Positions 42,630 through 51,796 of a DNA stretch of 64,000 nucleotides are shown here, one piece after another. A program made the position numbers and the translations under genes. Each line of letters starts with the position of its first letter. The first letter of the stretch is position 1. The DNA comes from Thermococcus nautili. GTDB taxonomy: Archaea; Methanobacteriota_B; Thermococci; Thermococcales; Thermococcaceae. The stretch covers positions 930,001-994,000 of the forward strand of contig NZ_CP007264.1 in NCBI RefSeq assembly GCF_000585495.1, given 5' to 3'. A model generated the notes under the pieces. The model was not told the DNA's origin. It did not search any database and saw only the letters and a program-made list of their open reading frames with translations.

Positions 42630-43298
42630 TCAGACGAGCACCATCCTCTCAGCGAGGCGGTCGCCCAGGGACCTCACGATTGTGAGTGAGGGAATTGAAA
42701 TCCCAGCCGAAATGGCAAGGGACAATACGAGGGCGAGCTTCAAGGACAGAACGTTTCCAAAGTATTTCGGGACGTAGAGGGGAACAAAGAACGCCACGAA
42801 ACCCACGGCAACTTTCACGGCGCTGAACCACGCGGACTGGAAGAGGAGCGTCGTTAGAATCACGAAGAAAGTGAAGGTGAAGAGCAGGGGCATTGAAATC
42901 AGCAGGCCAGAGAGCATGAGGGTCAACGGAATGTGAGCCCCGCTGTGCCAGGCGAGAAACAGTCCAATGAAGCTTCCCAGGAGGATTCCAGTCACTTCAA
43001 TGACGAACCCGGCAAGCGTTTTGAGTAGAATGAGGCGCGTGGGAGGAAACGGGAGCGAGAGAAGGAGCTCGTGAATGCCAAGGAGCTTCTCCCGGAAAAC
43101 CGCCCCGCTGAAGAAGAGCGGGAACATTATGGCGAGTGAAACGCTTGCAAGGCCGACGATTGTCCCGCTCGAAACTGGAAACCAGCTGGACAGCCAGTAG
43201 ATTGTCGCCGTTACCCAGGGGATGGAAATCAGATTAAGCCCTATGTGCTTCGCGGTGTACTTTACTTCTTCGCGGAGCTGGGCGAGTGTTAGCTTCAT
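42630..43298 (-). CDS. ABC-2 type membrane protein
   Basis: 222 residues, ATG 43298 behind TCGGAGG. Six membrane segments; the loop FREKLLGIHELLLSLPFPPTRLILLKTL near residue 70 is the ABC-2 signature region. Upstream of its ATPase gene with nine bases between. Confidence 0.85.
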   Translation of the reverse strand: MKLTLAQLREEVKYTAKHIGLNLISIPWVTATIYWLSSWFPVSSGTIVGLASVSLAIMFPLFFSGAVFREKLLGIHELLLSLPFPPTRLILLKTLAGFVIEVTGILLGSFIGLFLAWHSGAHIPLTLMLSGLLISMPLLFTFTFFVILTTLLFQSAWFSAVKVAVGFVAFFVPLYVPKYFGNVLSLKLALVLSLAISAGISIPSLTIVRSLGDRLAERMVLV

Positions 43299-43320
43299 TT
43301 CTTTGCCTCCGAATATTAAG

Positions 43321-44487
43321 TTAGGTGCTCACCATTCTAAAAACCCATATGTAAATGAGGCCAAGGAGAGCAAACACAGGTATCATAAGGGCAAAACTTC
43401 CGACGAGTCCAGAAAAATTCACCAATCTGCCAATTAGAGCGTAGAACAAGGCGCCAACCAAAGCGGAGGCGCTCATCCTCGTCGAGATTATTGTACTGCG
43501 GTACTCGTTTGGAATGACATCATTGATTAAGAGAGTGTAACCGGTGAAGTAAATCGTCTCTCCGAGGGAGTATAGAGCCAGTGCCAAGACACCTATAATT
43601 TTGGCGTGCATTCCAGCGAACAGCAGATAGGAGAGGAGCATCAATGAAAGAGAAACCCTAAACAGCGGAGCGTGGGATTCCTTCTTACCCTTTCCAACCC
43701 ACAAAATCAGAAATCCTGCCAATATTCCCATCACGGATTTCAGAGAGTAGAGCAAGCCAAGAGTTTCCACTTTGAGGTTAAGAACGTTGGTAAAGTATAG
43801 TTGCCACACGTATATGAAGTGTAAGTGGGGAAGTGTAAAGAGCATATCCGCGATAAAAAGGTAGCGCAGAATGTGAGTGTGGATAATGAAGGAAATACCC
43901 TCCCTAACTATTGACAGGATACTCTTCCCCTTATCTCCGTAGTTTTCGTTAAGAAGGAGAACCGCAAGAAGGGCCCCGAGAAAGTTCAGGACGGCCGCGG
44001 CGTAGAAAACACTCCTCATCCCTGTGAGAGCAACGATTGTGGCAGTGATAATACCTATCAGGAGTGAATTCGCACTGTTTATCGACCTCAACAAACCGTA
44101 GGCCTTCTTGGTCTCATTCCTTTCCAAACCCCGGGTTTTGACCTCTGTGAAGTACCAAGCCTGAAGGGTCCCCGAGATGAAGGAAGAACCAAGAGCGGCA
44201 AGGGCATAGGCTGGAGCACATACGAAGAAGTTACGGAAAGCACCTATGAGTGCCATGCTGAGGCCGTAAAGGAGCAGACCGATGGCGAGGGTTTTCCTTC
44301 TTCCGTACCTGTCGGCAATTCCGCCTGTAAAAACGTCGGTTGCAAACATGACGAGAAGATAGAGCGAATACAGGTAGCCAACCTGTGAATAGCTCAGACC
44401 AAGGGCATCCTTGAAGTAAACTGTGAGAACAGGCGTTATGATGTTTCTGCTGTAAAAGATAACAACACTAACCAGAATCATTTTCAT
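43321..44487 (-). CDS. Major facilitator superfamily transporter
   Basis: 388 residues with about twelve membrane segments and the MFS motif GGIADRYGRRKT near residue 55. No clear Shine-Dalgarno; ATGs at 44487 and 44481 are both possible. The gene reads visibly more AT-rich than its neighbours (many ATA, AAA, TTT codons), a possible sign of transfer. Upstream 44488-44644 is AT-rich without a gene. Confidence 0.85.
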   Translation of the reverse strand: MKMILVSVVIFYSRNIITPVLTVYFKDALGLSYSQVGYLYSLYLLVMFATDVFTGGIADRYGRRKTLAIGLLLYGLSMALIGAFRNFFVCAPAYALAALGSSFISGTLQAWYFTEVKTRGLERNETKKAYGLLRSINSANSLLIGIITATIVALTGMRSVFYAAAVLNFLGALLAVLLLNENYGDKGKSILSIVREGISFIIHTHILRYLFIADMLFTLPHLHFIYVWQLYFTNVLNLKVETLGLLYSLKSVMGILAGFLILWVGKGKKESHAPLFRVSLSLMLLSYLLFAGMHAKIIGVLALALYSLGETIYFTGYTLLINDVIPNEYRSTIISTRMSASALVGALFYALIGRLVNFSGLVGSFALMIPVFALLGLIYIWVFRMVST

Positions 44488-44644
44488 AGAGATTGAGTTC
44501 AGCGATTTGGAAGGGTGGGGAGGAAAGGGAATAGAAACACCCCCACATCAGATAATAGACAAATCCAAGAACCAAAAAGAATCTCGGAATTTAAAACTTT
44601 CTAGATACATGGGTTGACAACCGGACGTTAAAATGAAAATGCCG

Positions 44645-45211
44645 TCAGAACTCCGGAATCCTTATCGGTGCCTGGAGCTCCTTCTCGTTCTTCTCAAGGT
44701 TGGTCGCAAGCATTCTGATTCTCTCGCAGCCCTTGATTTCCCGAATGAAATCGGCGACGCTCCTCGGCACCAAATCCTCCCATGGCTTCCCCTCGACCAT
44801 GCGCTTCCTTATCTCCGTTGCCGAGAGGATGTCCTTCCTGAACATCGGCTGAACGATGACCTCGTAGCCCTTCTCGCGGAAGAGCTGGGCGACGAGCGAG
44901 TTCCCTGTGAAGACGACGTCGAAGCGGGGCACCATACTAACCACGTAGGTCGCCCAGATGGCGTTGAAGTTGATGTCCGGGAGAGGAATCAGGTAGTAGC
45001 GCTTCTTTGGGAACTCCGCTTCATCGAGGGCCCTTATCAGCATCTCCATCCTCTCGCTCGTCGTGAAGGGATTCTTTAGGGTGTGGCTTGCCTGGGCGCT
45101 CCCGATTCCGATAATGACCTCGTCAACCTGCGAGAATACGAACTCCAAAGCTTTCATGTGCCCGTTGTGGACGGGCTGGAAACGACCGACGAAGAGACCG
45201 CGTTTGACCAT
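44645..45211 (-). CDS. nadM: Nicotinamide-nucleotide adenylyltransferase
   Basis: 188 residues from ATG 45211 behind GAGGTGGTTG. Nucleotidyltransferase motif GRFQPVHNGH (His15, His18) and C-terminal ILSATEIRKRMVEG (the I-S-x-T-x-x-R site). Converts NMN and ATP to NAD+, the last step of NAD synthesis; the archaeal NadM type. It follows the VapC-like gene by 13 bases. Confidence 0.93.
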   Translation of the reverse strand: MVKRGLFVGRFQPVHNGHMKALEFVFSQVDEVIIGIGSAQASHTLKNPFTTSERMEMLIRALDEAEFPKKRYYLIPLPDINFNAIWATYVVSMVPRFDVVFTGNSLVAQLFREKGYEVIVQPMFRKDILSATEIRKRMVEGKPWEDLVPRSVADFIREIKGCERIRMLATNLEKNEKELQAPIRIPEF

Positions 45212-45224
45212 GCAACCACCTCGT

Positions 45225-45701
45225 TCAACCTTTTTGAACAACCCGTTCAGTTTCGCCGAACGAATCACCTATGACAATTTCTATTCCCTCACTCTTGGCG
45301 GCATCGAGGAAGTCGGAATCGAGGGTAACCAGAGTTAGGTCATAGAATTTCGCAGTGGCAAGGATTAGGGCATCATTGGGGAGCAAGCCGTAATTCAGAA
45401 CGAACTCAAAGGCCTTTTCTTCTATCTCCTCAGTGAGGGGAAGCTCCGAGAAATTGTCCCTGAGGTAGAGATATACCTTCTCAAGCTTATCCCTGTGTTT
45501 TCCAATCTCCTCAGGATTGCCCCTTAGCGTAAGGTAGCTCTTGCCAGTAACGAGTTTTAGAAAAACAAACAGGACTTCGCTGAAAATTATTGGATTTGTA
45601 AACTTTGGGTTGTTTTCAATGGACTGGAGCACTTGCTTGGCAACGGGATTGCCCTTTAAGACCTCAATAATAACCGACGAATCAACCAAAGAGCTCCTCA
45701 T
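45225..45701 (-). CDS. vapC: PIN-domain toxin (VapC type)
   Basis: 158 residues, ATG 45701 inside the end of the antitoxin gene. PIN acids: Asp7 in LVDSSVIIEVL, Asp near 110 in LLPNDALILATA and Asp near 129 in TLDSDFLD. An RNase toxin by family; its tRNA or rRNA target is unknown. Confidence 0.88.
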   Translation of the reverse strand: MRSSLVDSSVIIEVLKGNPVAKQVLQSIENNPKFTNPIIFSEVLFVFLKLVTGKSYLTLRGNPEEIGKHRDKLEKVYLYLRDNFSELPLTEEIEEKAFEFVLNYGLLPNDALILATAKFYDLTLVTLDSDFLDAAKSEGIEIVIGDSFGETERVVQKG

Positions 45702-45882
45702 AGGCCTCCAACCTCAGCTCCTTGGCACTCTTCTCGCTCCTGACGATGCCGAACACATCATCGAGGGTAACCCTCGGTCCCTTCTTTCCGCCTTCAAACG
45801 ACTTAACCAAGGCCTTTATCTCCCGCTCAAACAGTCGCTCCATGCCGTCTGGAACGCGAACCCGAAGGGTTATCTCTCCCAT
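45682..45882 (-). CDS. vapB: VapB-type antitoxin, 66 aa
   Basis: ATG 45882 behind TTAGGTGGG (the GTG nine bases upstream overlaps this). The N-terminus EITLRVRVPDGMERLFEREI fits a ribbon-helix-helix/AbrB-type DNA-binding strand; the C-terminus SAKELRLEAYEELFG is the segment that wraps the toxin. Overlaps vapC by 20 bases. Assignment by pairing. Confidence 0.78.
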   Translation of the reverse strand: MGEITLRVRVPDGMERLFEREIKALVKSFEGGKKGPRVTLDDVFGIVRSEKSAKELRLEAYEELFG

Positions 45883-45926
45883 TTCGCCCACCTAAGTTAA
45901 TTACACTATTTTCCTCAAAACACTTT

Positions 45927-46718
<792 letters not shown>

Positions 46719-46747
46719 TTAACGGTTCGGCTTTAAAGGGTTTGGAG

Positions 46748-48349
46748 ATGAAGGTGAAGAGAACGGCCGTCCTTCTGATACTCGCGCTCATCGTGCTCGC
46801 GTCCGGTTGCCTCGTGAAGCCACCGGCGAAGGTTACCTTCTCGATTGACAAGACGACTGTACCCCCCGGCGGAACGTTCCACATAATCGTGACCGTCAAC
46901 AACACGGGAAAGGTCGGGCTCGTCGGGGCCACACTAATCCTGGGCAACGACAACTTTCAGATAGTCCAGGAGCCAAGGTTTCCGCCCGTTCTAAAGGTCG
47001 GCCAGTCAACCCAGCTCGTCTGGATAATCCGCGCTCCCTCAAGGCCCGGAATATACACCTTCCAGGTCTCCCTGGAACTGCGGGACGAACTTAAGAGAAC
47101 CTGGACGGGTTTCTACGGCCACTTCAGGATAACCGTCTCCACAGAGGAGAACGTTCCGGTGAGGCTCTCGCTGAACGTGAGCGCACCCAAGAGGGTTTTC
47201 GGAGGCGACGAGATTCCCGTAACCGTTGAGATAACCAACGAGTACGACGAAGAGGTCGAGCTCCTCAAGGTGAGCTTCGTGCCCCTGCCAGGGATGAAAG
47301 TTCTCGGGGCGCCAACACCTCCGAGGGTTATCCCCCCAGAGGAGAGCGTGACCCTCCGCTACACCTTCAAGGCACCCTACGCCTACCGCGACGGTTTCGT
47401 CTCGGTTCTCGTCCAGTACCGCGTCGGAACAGCTGAGAAGAGCATGGCAAAGAGCTTTAGAATTCAGGTCGTCTGGCAACCCTGGGAGGCAACGGTCGAA
47501 CAGCTGAAGGAAGCGTACGGGGAGAACTACGCCTGGACGGCCAGCGGGCACATCGTTGACAGGTACTGGGAGGAGAAGTACAACTCAAGCTCGGTTTTCA
47601 ACGCAACGACGTTTAAACCCGCAACTCTGGCGATAATCGGGAACGCGAGCTCCGAGTACCAGGCGGCGGTTGAGCTTTACAAGTGGATTAAGGCAGTCTA
47701 CAATTTCACGGACAACACGACGACCCTCAACCCGAAGGAGCTTCTCAGGATGGAAACCATAAGCCCGAGGGAGGCCCAAATCCTAATAACGGCGATGCTC
47801 AGGTCAATAAACGTTCCCGCCAGGGTTGTAGGCCTCTACAACGGCGTTGACTGCACTGCCCATCCAATTACGGAATTCTACACCGGCGACGGCTGGTACG
47901 TGATTGACTTCAGCCACGACTTCATAGGTCCCCTGGACGAGTACCTGGCCAGTCCATACTTCCCCAGGCTCTACCAGCTCATAACGACCAGGGGCTACCG
48001 TCTCGTGGCCCTCAAATACGGAACCGGCCTCCACAACCACGTTGACGTCACGACCCAGTTCACGAACGACCTCGAGGACAGGCTTATGAACGTGATTATG
48101 AACCGTGTAAAGCCGTCTCTCCGCTCCAAGCTTGACCTCGTCCTCAACGGCCTGAACGAGCAGGAGAAACTCTACGCGCTCTTCCTCTTTGCGTCGGCAC
48201 CCAACGAGGCCGAGCTGAACGAGGTCCTCTCAGAGTGGAGCGCGGACAAAATCCAGAAAAACATAAAAGTCCTGTACGAGTTCTACAGGGACATACCCTG
48301 GCGCGATGATTTCACTTACTACTGGAGGGTCTTCACGGGTGAGGTGTGA
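46748..48349 (+). CDS. Transglutaminase-like lipoprotein, active-site Cys apparently lost
   Basis: 533 residues from ATG 46748, the first Met of a signal peptide with lipobox LASGC (Cys21). Two CARDB/NEW3-like beta domains follow (about 30-130 and 135-240; for example [22 protein letters not shown]). The C-terminal part is a transglutaminase-like fold: [19 protein letters not shown] near 345, then [17 protein letters not shown] near 370. The position of the catalytic Cys reads SPREA, so the enzyme may be inactive; His and Asp equivalents remain. Probably surface scaffolding. Confidence 0.82.
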   Translation: MKVKRTAVLLILALIVLASGCLVKPPAKVTFSIDKTTVPPGGTFHIIVTVNNTGKVGLVGATLILGNDNFQIVQEPRFPPVLKVGQSTQLVWIIRAPSRPGIYTFQVSLELRDELKRTWTGFYGHFRITVSTEENVPVRLSLNVSAPKRVFGGDEIPVTVEITNEYDEEVELLKVSFVPLPGMKVLGAPTPPRVIPPEESVTLRYTFKAPYAYRDGFVSVLVQYRVGTAEKSMAKSFRIQVVWQPWEATVEQLKEAYGENYAWTASGHIVDRYWEEKYNSSSVFNATTFKPATLAIIGNASSEYQAAVELYKWIKAVYNFTDNTTTLNPKELLRMETISPREAQILITAMLRSINVPARVVGLYNGVDCTAHPITEFYTGDGWYVIDFSHDFIGPLDEYLASPYFPRLYQLITTRGYRLVALKYGTGLHNHVDVTTQFTNDLEDRLMNVIMNRVKPSLRSKLDLVLNGLNEQEKLYALFLFASAPNEAELNEVLSEWSADKIQKNIKVLYEFYRDIPWRDDFTYYWRVFTGEV

Positions 48350-48885
48350 TGATAGCGGTGCTCAGACTCGGCCACAGGCCGGAACGGGACAAGAGAATAA
48401 CCACTCACGTGGCCCTGACGGCGAGGGCCTTCGGAGCCGACAAAATAATCATCGCCGCCGAGGAAGACGAGCACGTCAGGGAGAGCGTTGAGGACGTCGT
48501 GAGAAGGTGGGGAGGGCCGTTCGAGATAACCTTCGACCCCAGCTGGAAGAAAATCCTGAGGGAGTGGCGCGAGAAGGGCGTTATAGTCCACCTGACGATG
48601 TACGGGGTGCACATAGACGACGCGATGCCGAAGCTTAAGGAGGAGCTTAGGGCTGGAAAGGACTTCCTCATCGTCGTCGGCGCCGAGAAGGTTCCCAGAG
48701 AGGTTTACGAGCTGGCCCACTACAACGTGGCAGTTGGCAACCAGCCCCACAGCGAGGTGGCGGCTCTGGCGGTTTTCCTCGACAGGCTCCTCGACGGTGA
48801 GGGCCTGAGGAGGGAATTCGAGGGAGCGAAGCTCAAAATAATTCCGCAGGAGAGGGGGAAGAAGGTAATCCAGCTCGACGGGTGA
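48349..48885 (+). CDS. tRNA (cytidine(56)-2'-O)-methyltransferase Trm56
   Basis: 178 residues. ATG 48349 shares one base with the preceding stop. Archaeal SPOUT methylase family: opening [27 protein letters not shown], then [11 protein letters not shown] near 83 and the trefoil-knot cofactor region [30 protein letters not shown] near 110-140. Methylates C56 in the tRNA T-loop; archaeal proteins of this family use no guide RNA (except in some crenarchaea). Confidence 0.9.
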   Translation: MIAVLRLGHRPERDKRITTHVALTARAFGADKIIIAAEEDEHVRESVEDVVRRWGGPFEITFDPSWKKILREWREKGVIVHLTMYGVHIDDAMPKLKEELRAGKDFLIVVGAEKVPREVYELAHYNVAVGNQPHSEVAALAVFLDRLLDGEGLRREFEGAKLKIIPQERGKKVIQLDG

Positions 48886-48890
48886 AGGAA

Positions 48891-49461
48891 ATGGTCCTCA
48901 ACAGGTATCGAGAGAACGTCAGGGGCTACCTTGAGGCGATAGTTAAACCCCTCGCAAAGGCCGGACTGACGCCGAACGCGGTTACTGTGATAGGCCTTCT
49001 CCTAAGCCTCCTCGCGGTCTACCTCTACTACCTCCGCGAGCCGAGGTTAGCAGCTTTAACCCTCCTGATAGGTTCTCTCATTGACGCCCTCGACGGAACT
49101 TTAGCGAGGCTGACAGGGAAGACGAGCCGCTTCGGGGCCTTCCTCGACTCGACCTTCGACAGGATAAGCGACGGCGCGGTGCTCTTTGGAATAGCGCTCG
49201 GAAGTCTCGTCGACTGGCGCGCTGCCTTCCTGACGTTCATGGGAAGCTACTTGGTGAGCTACGAGCGCTGCAGGGCCGAGCTGGCCGGCTCAGGAAAGCT
49301 CGCGGTGGGTATAGCCGAGAGGGCGGAGAGGCTGATAATCCTGATGGTTTTCTCGTTCCTCGGGGCGAAGATACGTCAAGTACGGCGTCTACATAGTCGG
49401 AATACTCGCGTGGATAACCGTCGTCCAGAGGTTTTACGCCGCCTACCAGAGGCTGAAGTGA
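48891..49461 (+). pseudogene. Archaetidylinositol-phosphate synthase, one-base frameshift
   Basis: From ATG 48891 (GGGTGAAGG upstream) the protein has the CDP-alcohol phosphatidyltransferase motif D65ALDG-x2-AR-x8-G-x3-D-x3-D90 intact. At 49368-49372 the frame breaks: skipping one base resumes a good membrane end (YVKYGVYIVGILAWITVVQRF) ending in TGA at 49459-49461. Unrepaired, translation would run to 49703, antisense over the next gene. This enzyme makes the inositol lipid precursor of archaea and is expected to be essential, so a sequencing error is likely; a real mutation or recoding cannot be excluded. The restored length is about 189 residues. Confidence 0.8.
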
Positions 49462-49531
49462 AGAAGAGGGGAATGACGAAAATTTCGCTATCTGAGGCTC
49501 CGATGAAGAGCCCTGCCGTTGCCGACCCCCA

Positions 49532-50236
49532 TCATTTTTCCATCAGGCCCTTCACTATTTCAACGACGTCGCCGAGTTTGGAGACCACGAAGTCGCAGTT
49601 GCCCCAGAGCTCCCTCTTCTCGGTCTTCGGGTCGAGGAGGACGCTCGTCATGCCGACGTTCTTGGCTCCAACGCAGTCTTTCTTCGGGTTGTCGCCGACG
49701 TAGAGGGCCTCCTCCGGCTTTACACCCGCCTTTTCGAGGGCCAGCTGGAAGGGCCTCGGGTGGGGCTTGAAGTAGCCCGCTTCCTCGCTGGTGGTTATCG
49801 AGTCGAAGAGGTCGTAGATTCCGAGTGCTTTTAGGTGGCTCTCGATGTAGTCGTTGTCCGAGTCGGTTATGATTCCCACGTGGAGGCCGAGCGCCTTGAG
49901 CGCCTCAATCGTCTCGACGGCATCGGGGAAGAGTTCCCCATAGCGAGCGTGCATTTCAAGGCTGATGTTCCAGAAGTCCTTTGGAACCGAGAAGCCGTAG
50001 CGCTCTGCGACGCGCCTTAAAGCTTCCGTATCGACCTCGCGGATTTTCCTCGCCTCTTTGCCTGCCAGTTCACTGAAGAGCCTCGAGCTCTCCTCCTCGT
50101 AGGCCCTCCAAACCTCCTCGGCGTTGAGCTCGGCGTTGGCCCTCCTGAGAACCTCGCGGATTATGTTGAGGTGCGTTACGTTTTCGCCGTCCTTCGTTAT
50201 GAGCGTCCCGACGAAGTCGAAGAAGACCGCCTTCAT
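49532..50236 (-). CDS. HAD-family hydrolase
   Basis: 234 residues from ATG 50236 behind ACGGTGGTG; a much longer upstream frame has no Shine-Dalgarno. Motif I reads FFDFVGTL, with Val where most phosphatases have the second Asp (DxDGT); motif II GIITDSDN near 120, Lys in YFKPHPRPF near 153 and motif IV YVGDNPKKD near 180. The DxVGT variant is nearer to dehalogenase-like members, so phosphatase activity should not be assumed. Confidence 0.82.
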   Translation of the reverse strand: MKAVFFDFVGTLITKDGENVTHLNIIREVLRRANAELNAEEVWRAYEEESSRLFSELAGKEARKIREVDTEALRRVAERYGFSVPKDFWNISLEMHARYGELFPDAVETIEALKALGLHVGIITDSDNDYIESHLKALGIYDLFDSITTSEEAGYFKPHPRPFQLALEKAGVKPEEALYVGDNPKKDCVGAKNVGMTSVLLDPKTEKRELWGNCDFVVSKLGDVVEIVKGLMEK

Positions 50237-50378
50237 TTTCACCACCGTTTTTAGGTTCCATAAGGGCGTTAAAACGCTTCCCGCCGGGAAGACGAATTTC
50301 ACCCGAAAATATTTCGAATGGTTGTAGGTCTGACGGAAAAAGCTGAGAAAGGCTTTTATCGTAGGACAACCCCCTTTT

Positions 50379-50669
50379 ATGGCGGAGGTGAGGAAAATCG
50401 AGGCCATACTCCTCGTCTGGGGCGTTAGGGACGAGGTTCTGGAGAAGCTCCCCGTGAGCGGGCAGTGGCTCTACGGGGAGTACGACTTCATAGCCAAGGT
50501 GGACTTCGCGGGAGAGGAGGAGATGGAGGAGTTTGAGAAGACCCTCAGGCACCTCATCAACGGAAACACCTTCAAGCTCATGCCGGTTAAGCTTTCAGCC
50601 GTTAAGAGGGAGGTCGAAGGGGAGGAGACTATAGCGCTCCTTGAGAGCGTTAAAGCTTCGGCCCCATGA
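50379..50669 (+). CDS. Lrp/AsnC ligand-binding-domain-like protein, 96 aa
   Basis: ATG 50379 with TATA-like GGCTTTTATCG about 27 bases upstream and hardly any leader. Read as a lone RAM domain: IEAILLVWGVRDEVLEKL, GEYDFIAKVDFAG, EEFEKTLRHLING, FKLMPVKLSAV. No HTH. Such stand-alone modules bind amino acids and can act as partners of full-length Lrp proteins. The 3' end overlaps the ASCH gene by 20 bases, convergently. Confidence 0.72.
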   Translation: MAEVRKIEAILLVWGVRDEVLEKLPVSGQWLYGEYDFIAKVDFAGEEEMEEFEKTLRHLINGNTFKLMPVKLSAVKREVEGEETIALLESVKASAP

Positions 50670-51219
50670 TTCCTTTCTTCTTCAGCTCCTCGTAGGCCCT
50701 TCTCAGCGCGTCCCTTATAAGGTAGCGCTTGTTCAGGCCGCCGAGCCTGTAGGCGGCTTTCCTGAGGCTTCCCGTTTTGAGGAAAAGCTCTATCAGCTTC
50801 CTGTCCTCCTCGGACAGGTCGAGGTACTTTAACGCCTTCTCGGCTATCTCAACCGGCAGGTTGCCCTCGTAGGCGTAGTCCGAGCTCATAACCGGTTTGT
50901 CAAACTTCTCCACGAGGCGGAAGACTATCACGTGGGCCTTGGAGTCGTCGTTTACGTACTTGTAGTGCTCCTTCAAAGCCCTAATCAGCTCCTCCCTGCT
51001 CGAGAAGCCGTCGAGGAATGCATCTTCATCGGTGAGCTCCTTCACAGTTTTGCTCTCGACCCTCTCGATTACGGCCTTTCCGAGGGCGTAGCCGCCGGCG
51101 TGGATTAGAACCGTGTCCCCCTCCCTGAGGTTCGGTTTTCTGCCCAGCCTGACGGTTGCTCTCTTCTTCCCTTTCAGTATAGCATCGGCGTACTTCCCAT
51201 CGAACTCGAGGTGCTTCAT
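50650..51219 (-). CDS. ASCH-domain protein with C-terminal HTH-like part
   Basis: 189 residues from ATG 51219 (GGTGAGG upstream). ASCH core: [13 protein letters not shown] near residue 15 (G-x-K-x4-R) and [11 protein letters not shown]; the last 70 residues ([26 protein letters not shown]) look like an HTH. ASCH domains bind RNA and may be involved in translation or coactivation. Overlaps the upstream ASCH gene by four bases. Confidence 0.8.
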   Translation of the reverse strand: MKHLEFDGKYADAILKGKKRATVRLGRKPNLREGDTVLIHAGGYALGKAVIERVESKTVKELTDEDAFLDGFSSREELIRALKEHYKYVNDDSKAHVIVFRLVEKFDKPVMSSDYAYEGNLPVEIAEKALKYLDLSEEDRKLIELFLKTGSLRKAAYRLGGLNKRYLIRDALRRAYEELKKKGIMGPKL

Positions 51220-51554
51220 CGCCCCTCACCGATGAGCTTGAACTTTATGGCGATAACACCGTAGCGGTTCTCCTTCCACTTGGGGTAGAGGTTGTGGAAC
51301 CTCTTTACCGCCCTCTCGAAGCTCGGCTCGTCGGGAAAGATTTTCTTTATGGGCTCCTCGCGCAGAACCTGTCTAAACGTCTCGTAGCGCTTGACCTCGG
51401 TAACAACGGCCGGAACCGAGTCGTTGAAGATGAGCTTGTCCCCGGGCTGAATTTTCCTGAGTTGCGGGTAAGCGACGCGAACCTCTATCCGCTTCTGGCC
51501 GGACTTTATGAAGTCCAGATACTCTTCCTTGACGAACAGTCTGTAAACCTTCAT
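51216..51554 (-). CDS. ASCH-domain protein, 112 aa
   Basis: ATG 51554 behind GGGAGCG; longer frame lacks a signal. A minimal ASCH domain: [14 protein letters not shown] near residue 14, [11 protein letters not shown] near 35 and [12 protein letters not shown] at the end. First gene of a two-ASCH operon (four-base overlap with the next). Confidence 0.82.
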   Translation of the reverse strand: MKVYRLFVKEEYLDFIKSGQKRIEVRVAYPQLRKIQPGDKLIFNDSVPAVVTEVKRYETFRQVLREEPIKKIFPDEPSFERAVKRFHNLYPKWKENRYGVIAIKFKLIGEGR

Positions 51555-51622
51555 CTTCGCTCCCGAAGAAAGTTCAGGGAAACTTTTAAAGGCTTTGGGG
51601 CGTAACCTTATTGGGAGTGACC

Positions 51623-51787
51623 ATGAGAAGGGCTCAAACTGCACTGGAATACCTATTCATGCTCGCAGCGGTTCTCGTGCTCGTGCTCATGGCGACGAGG
51701 GTCGTCCTGAACTCAATGAGAGACCTCAACAGGAACGTTAACAACTACGTTGACAGCGTCAGGAAAGAGCTCCTCGAAAACCTGTGA
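51623..51787 (+). CDS. Class III signal peptide pilin-like protein, 54 aa
   Basis: Short gene, ATG 51623 (GGGAGTGACC upstream), TGA at 51785-51787. Begins [19 protein letters not shown]: the Q-x-x-x-E-Y motif of euryarchaeal class III signal peptides, cleaved just before the Gln, plus the hydrophobic assembly helix. Only about 20 residues follow the helix, so it is one of the shortest pilin-like proteins. Its peptidase gene starts ten bases after the stop. Confidence 0.8.
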   Translation: MRRAQTALEYLFMLAAVLVLVLMATRVVLNSMRDLNRNVNNYVDSVRKELLENL

Positions 51788-51796
51788 GGTGGAAGC

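Noticed and set aside
49462-49703. Extension of the AIP synthase frame to 49703
   Set aside because: After the frameshift the frame lacks membrane segments and runs antisense into the HAD gene for 172 bases; the +1 frame gives the expected C-terminus instead.
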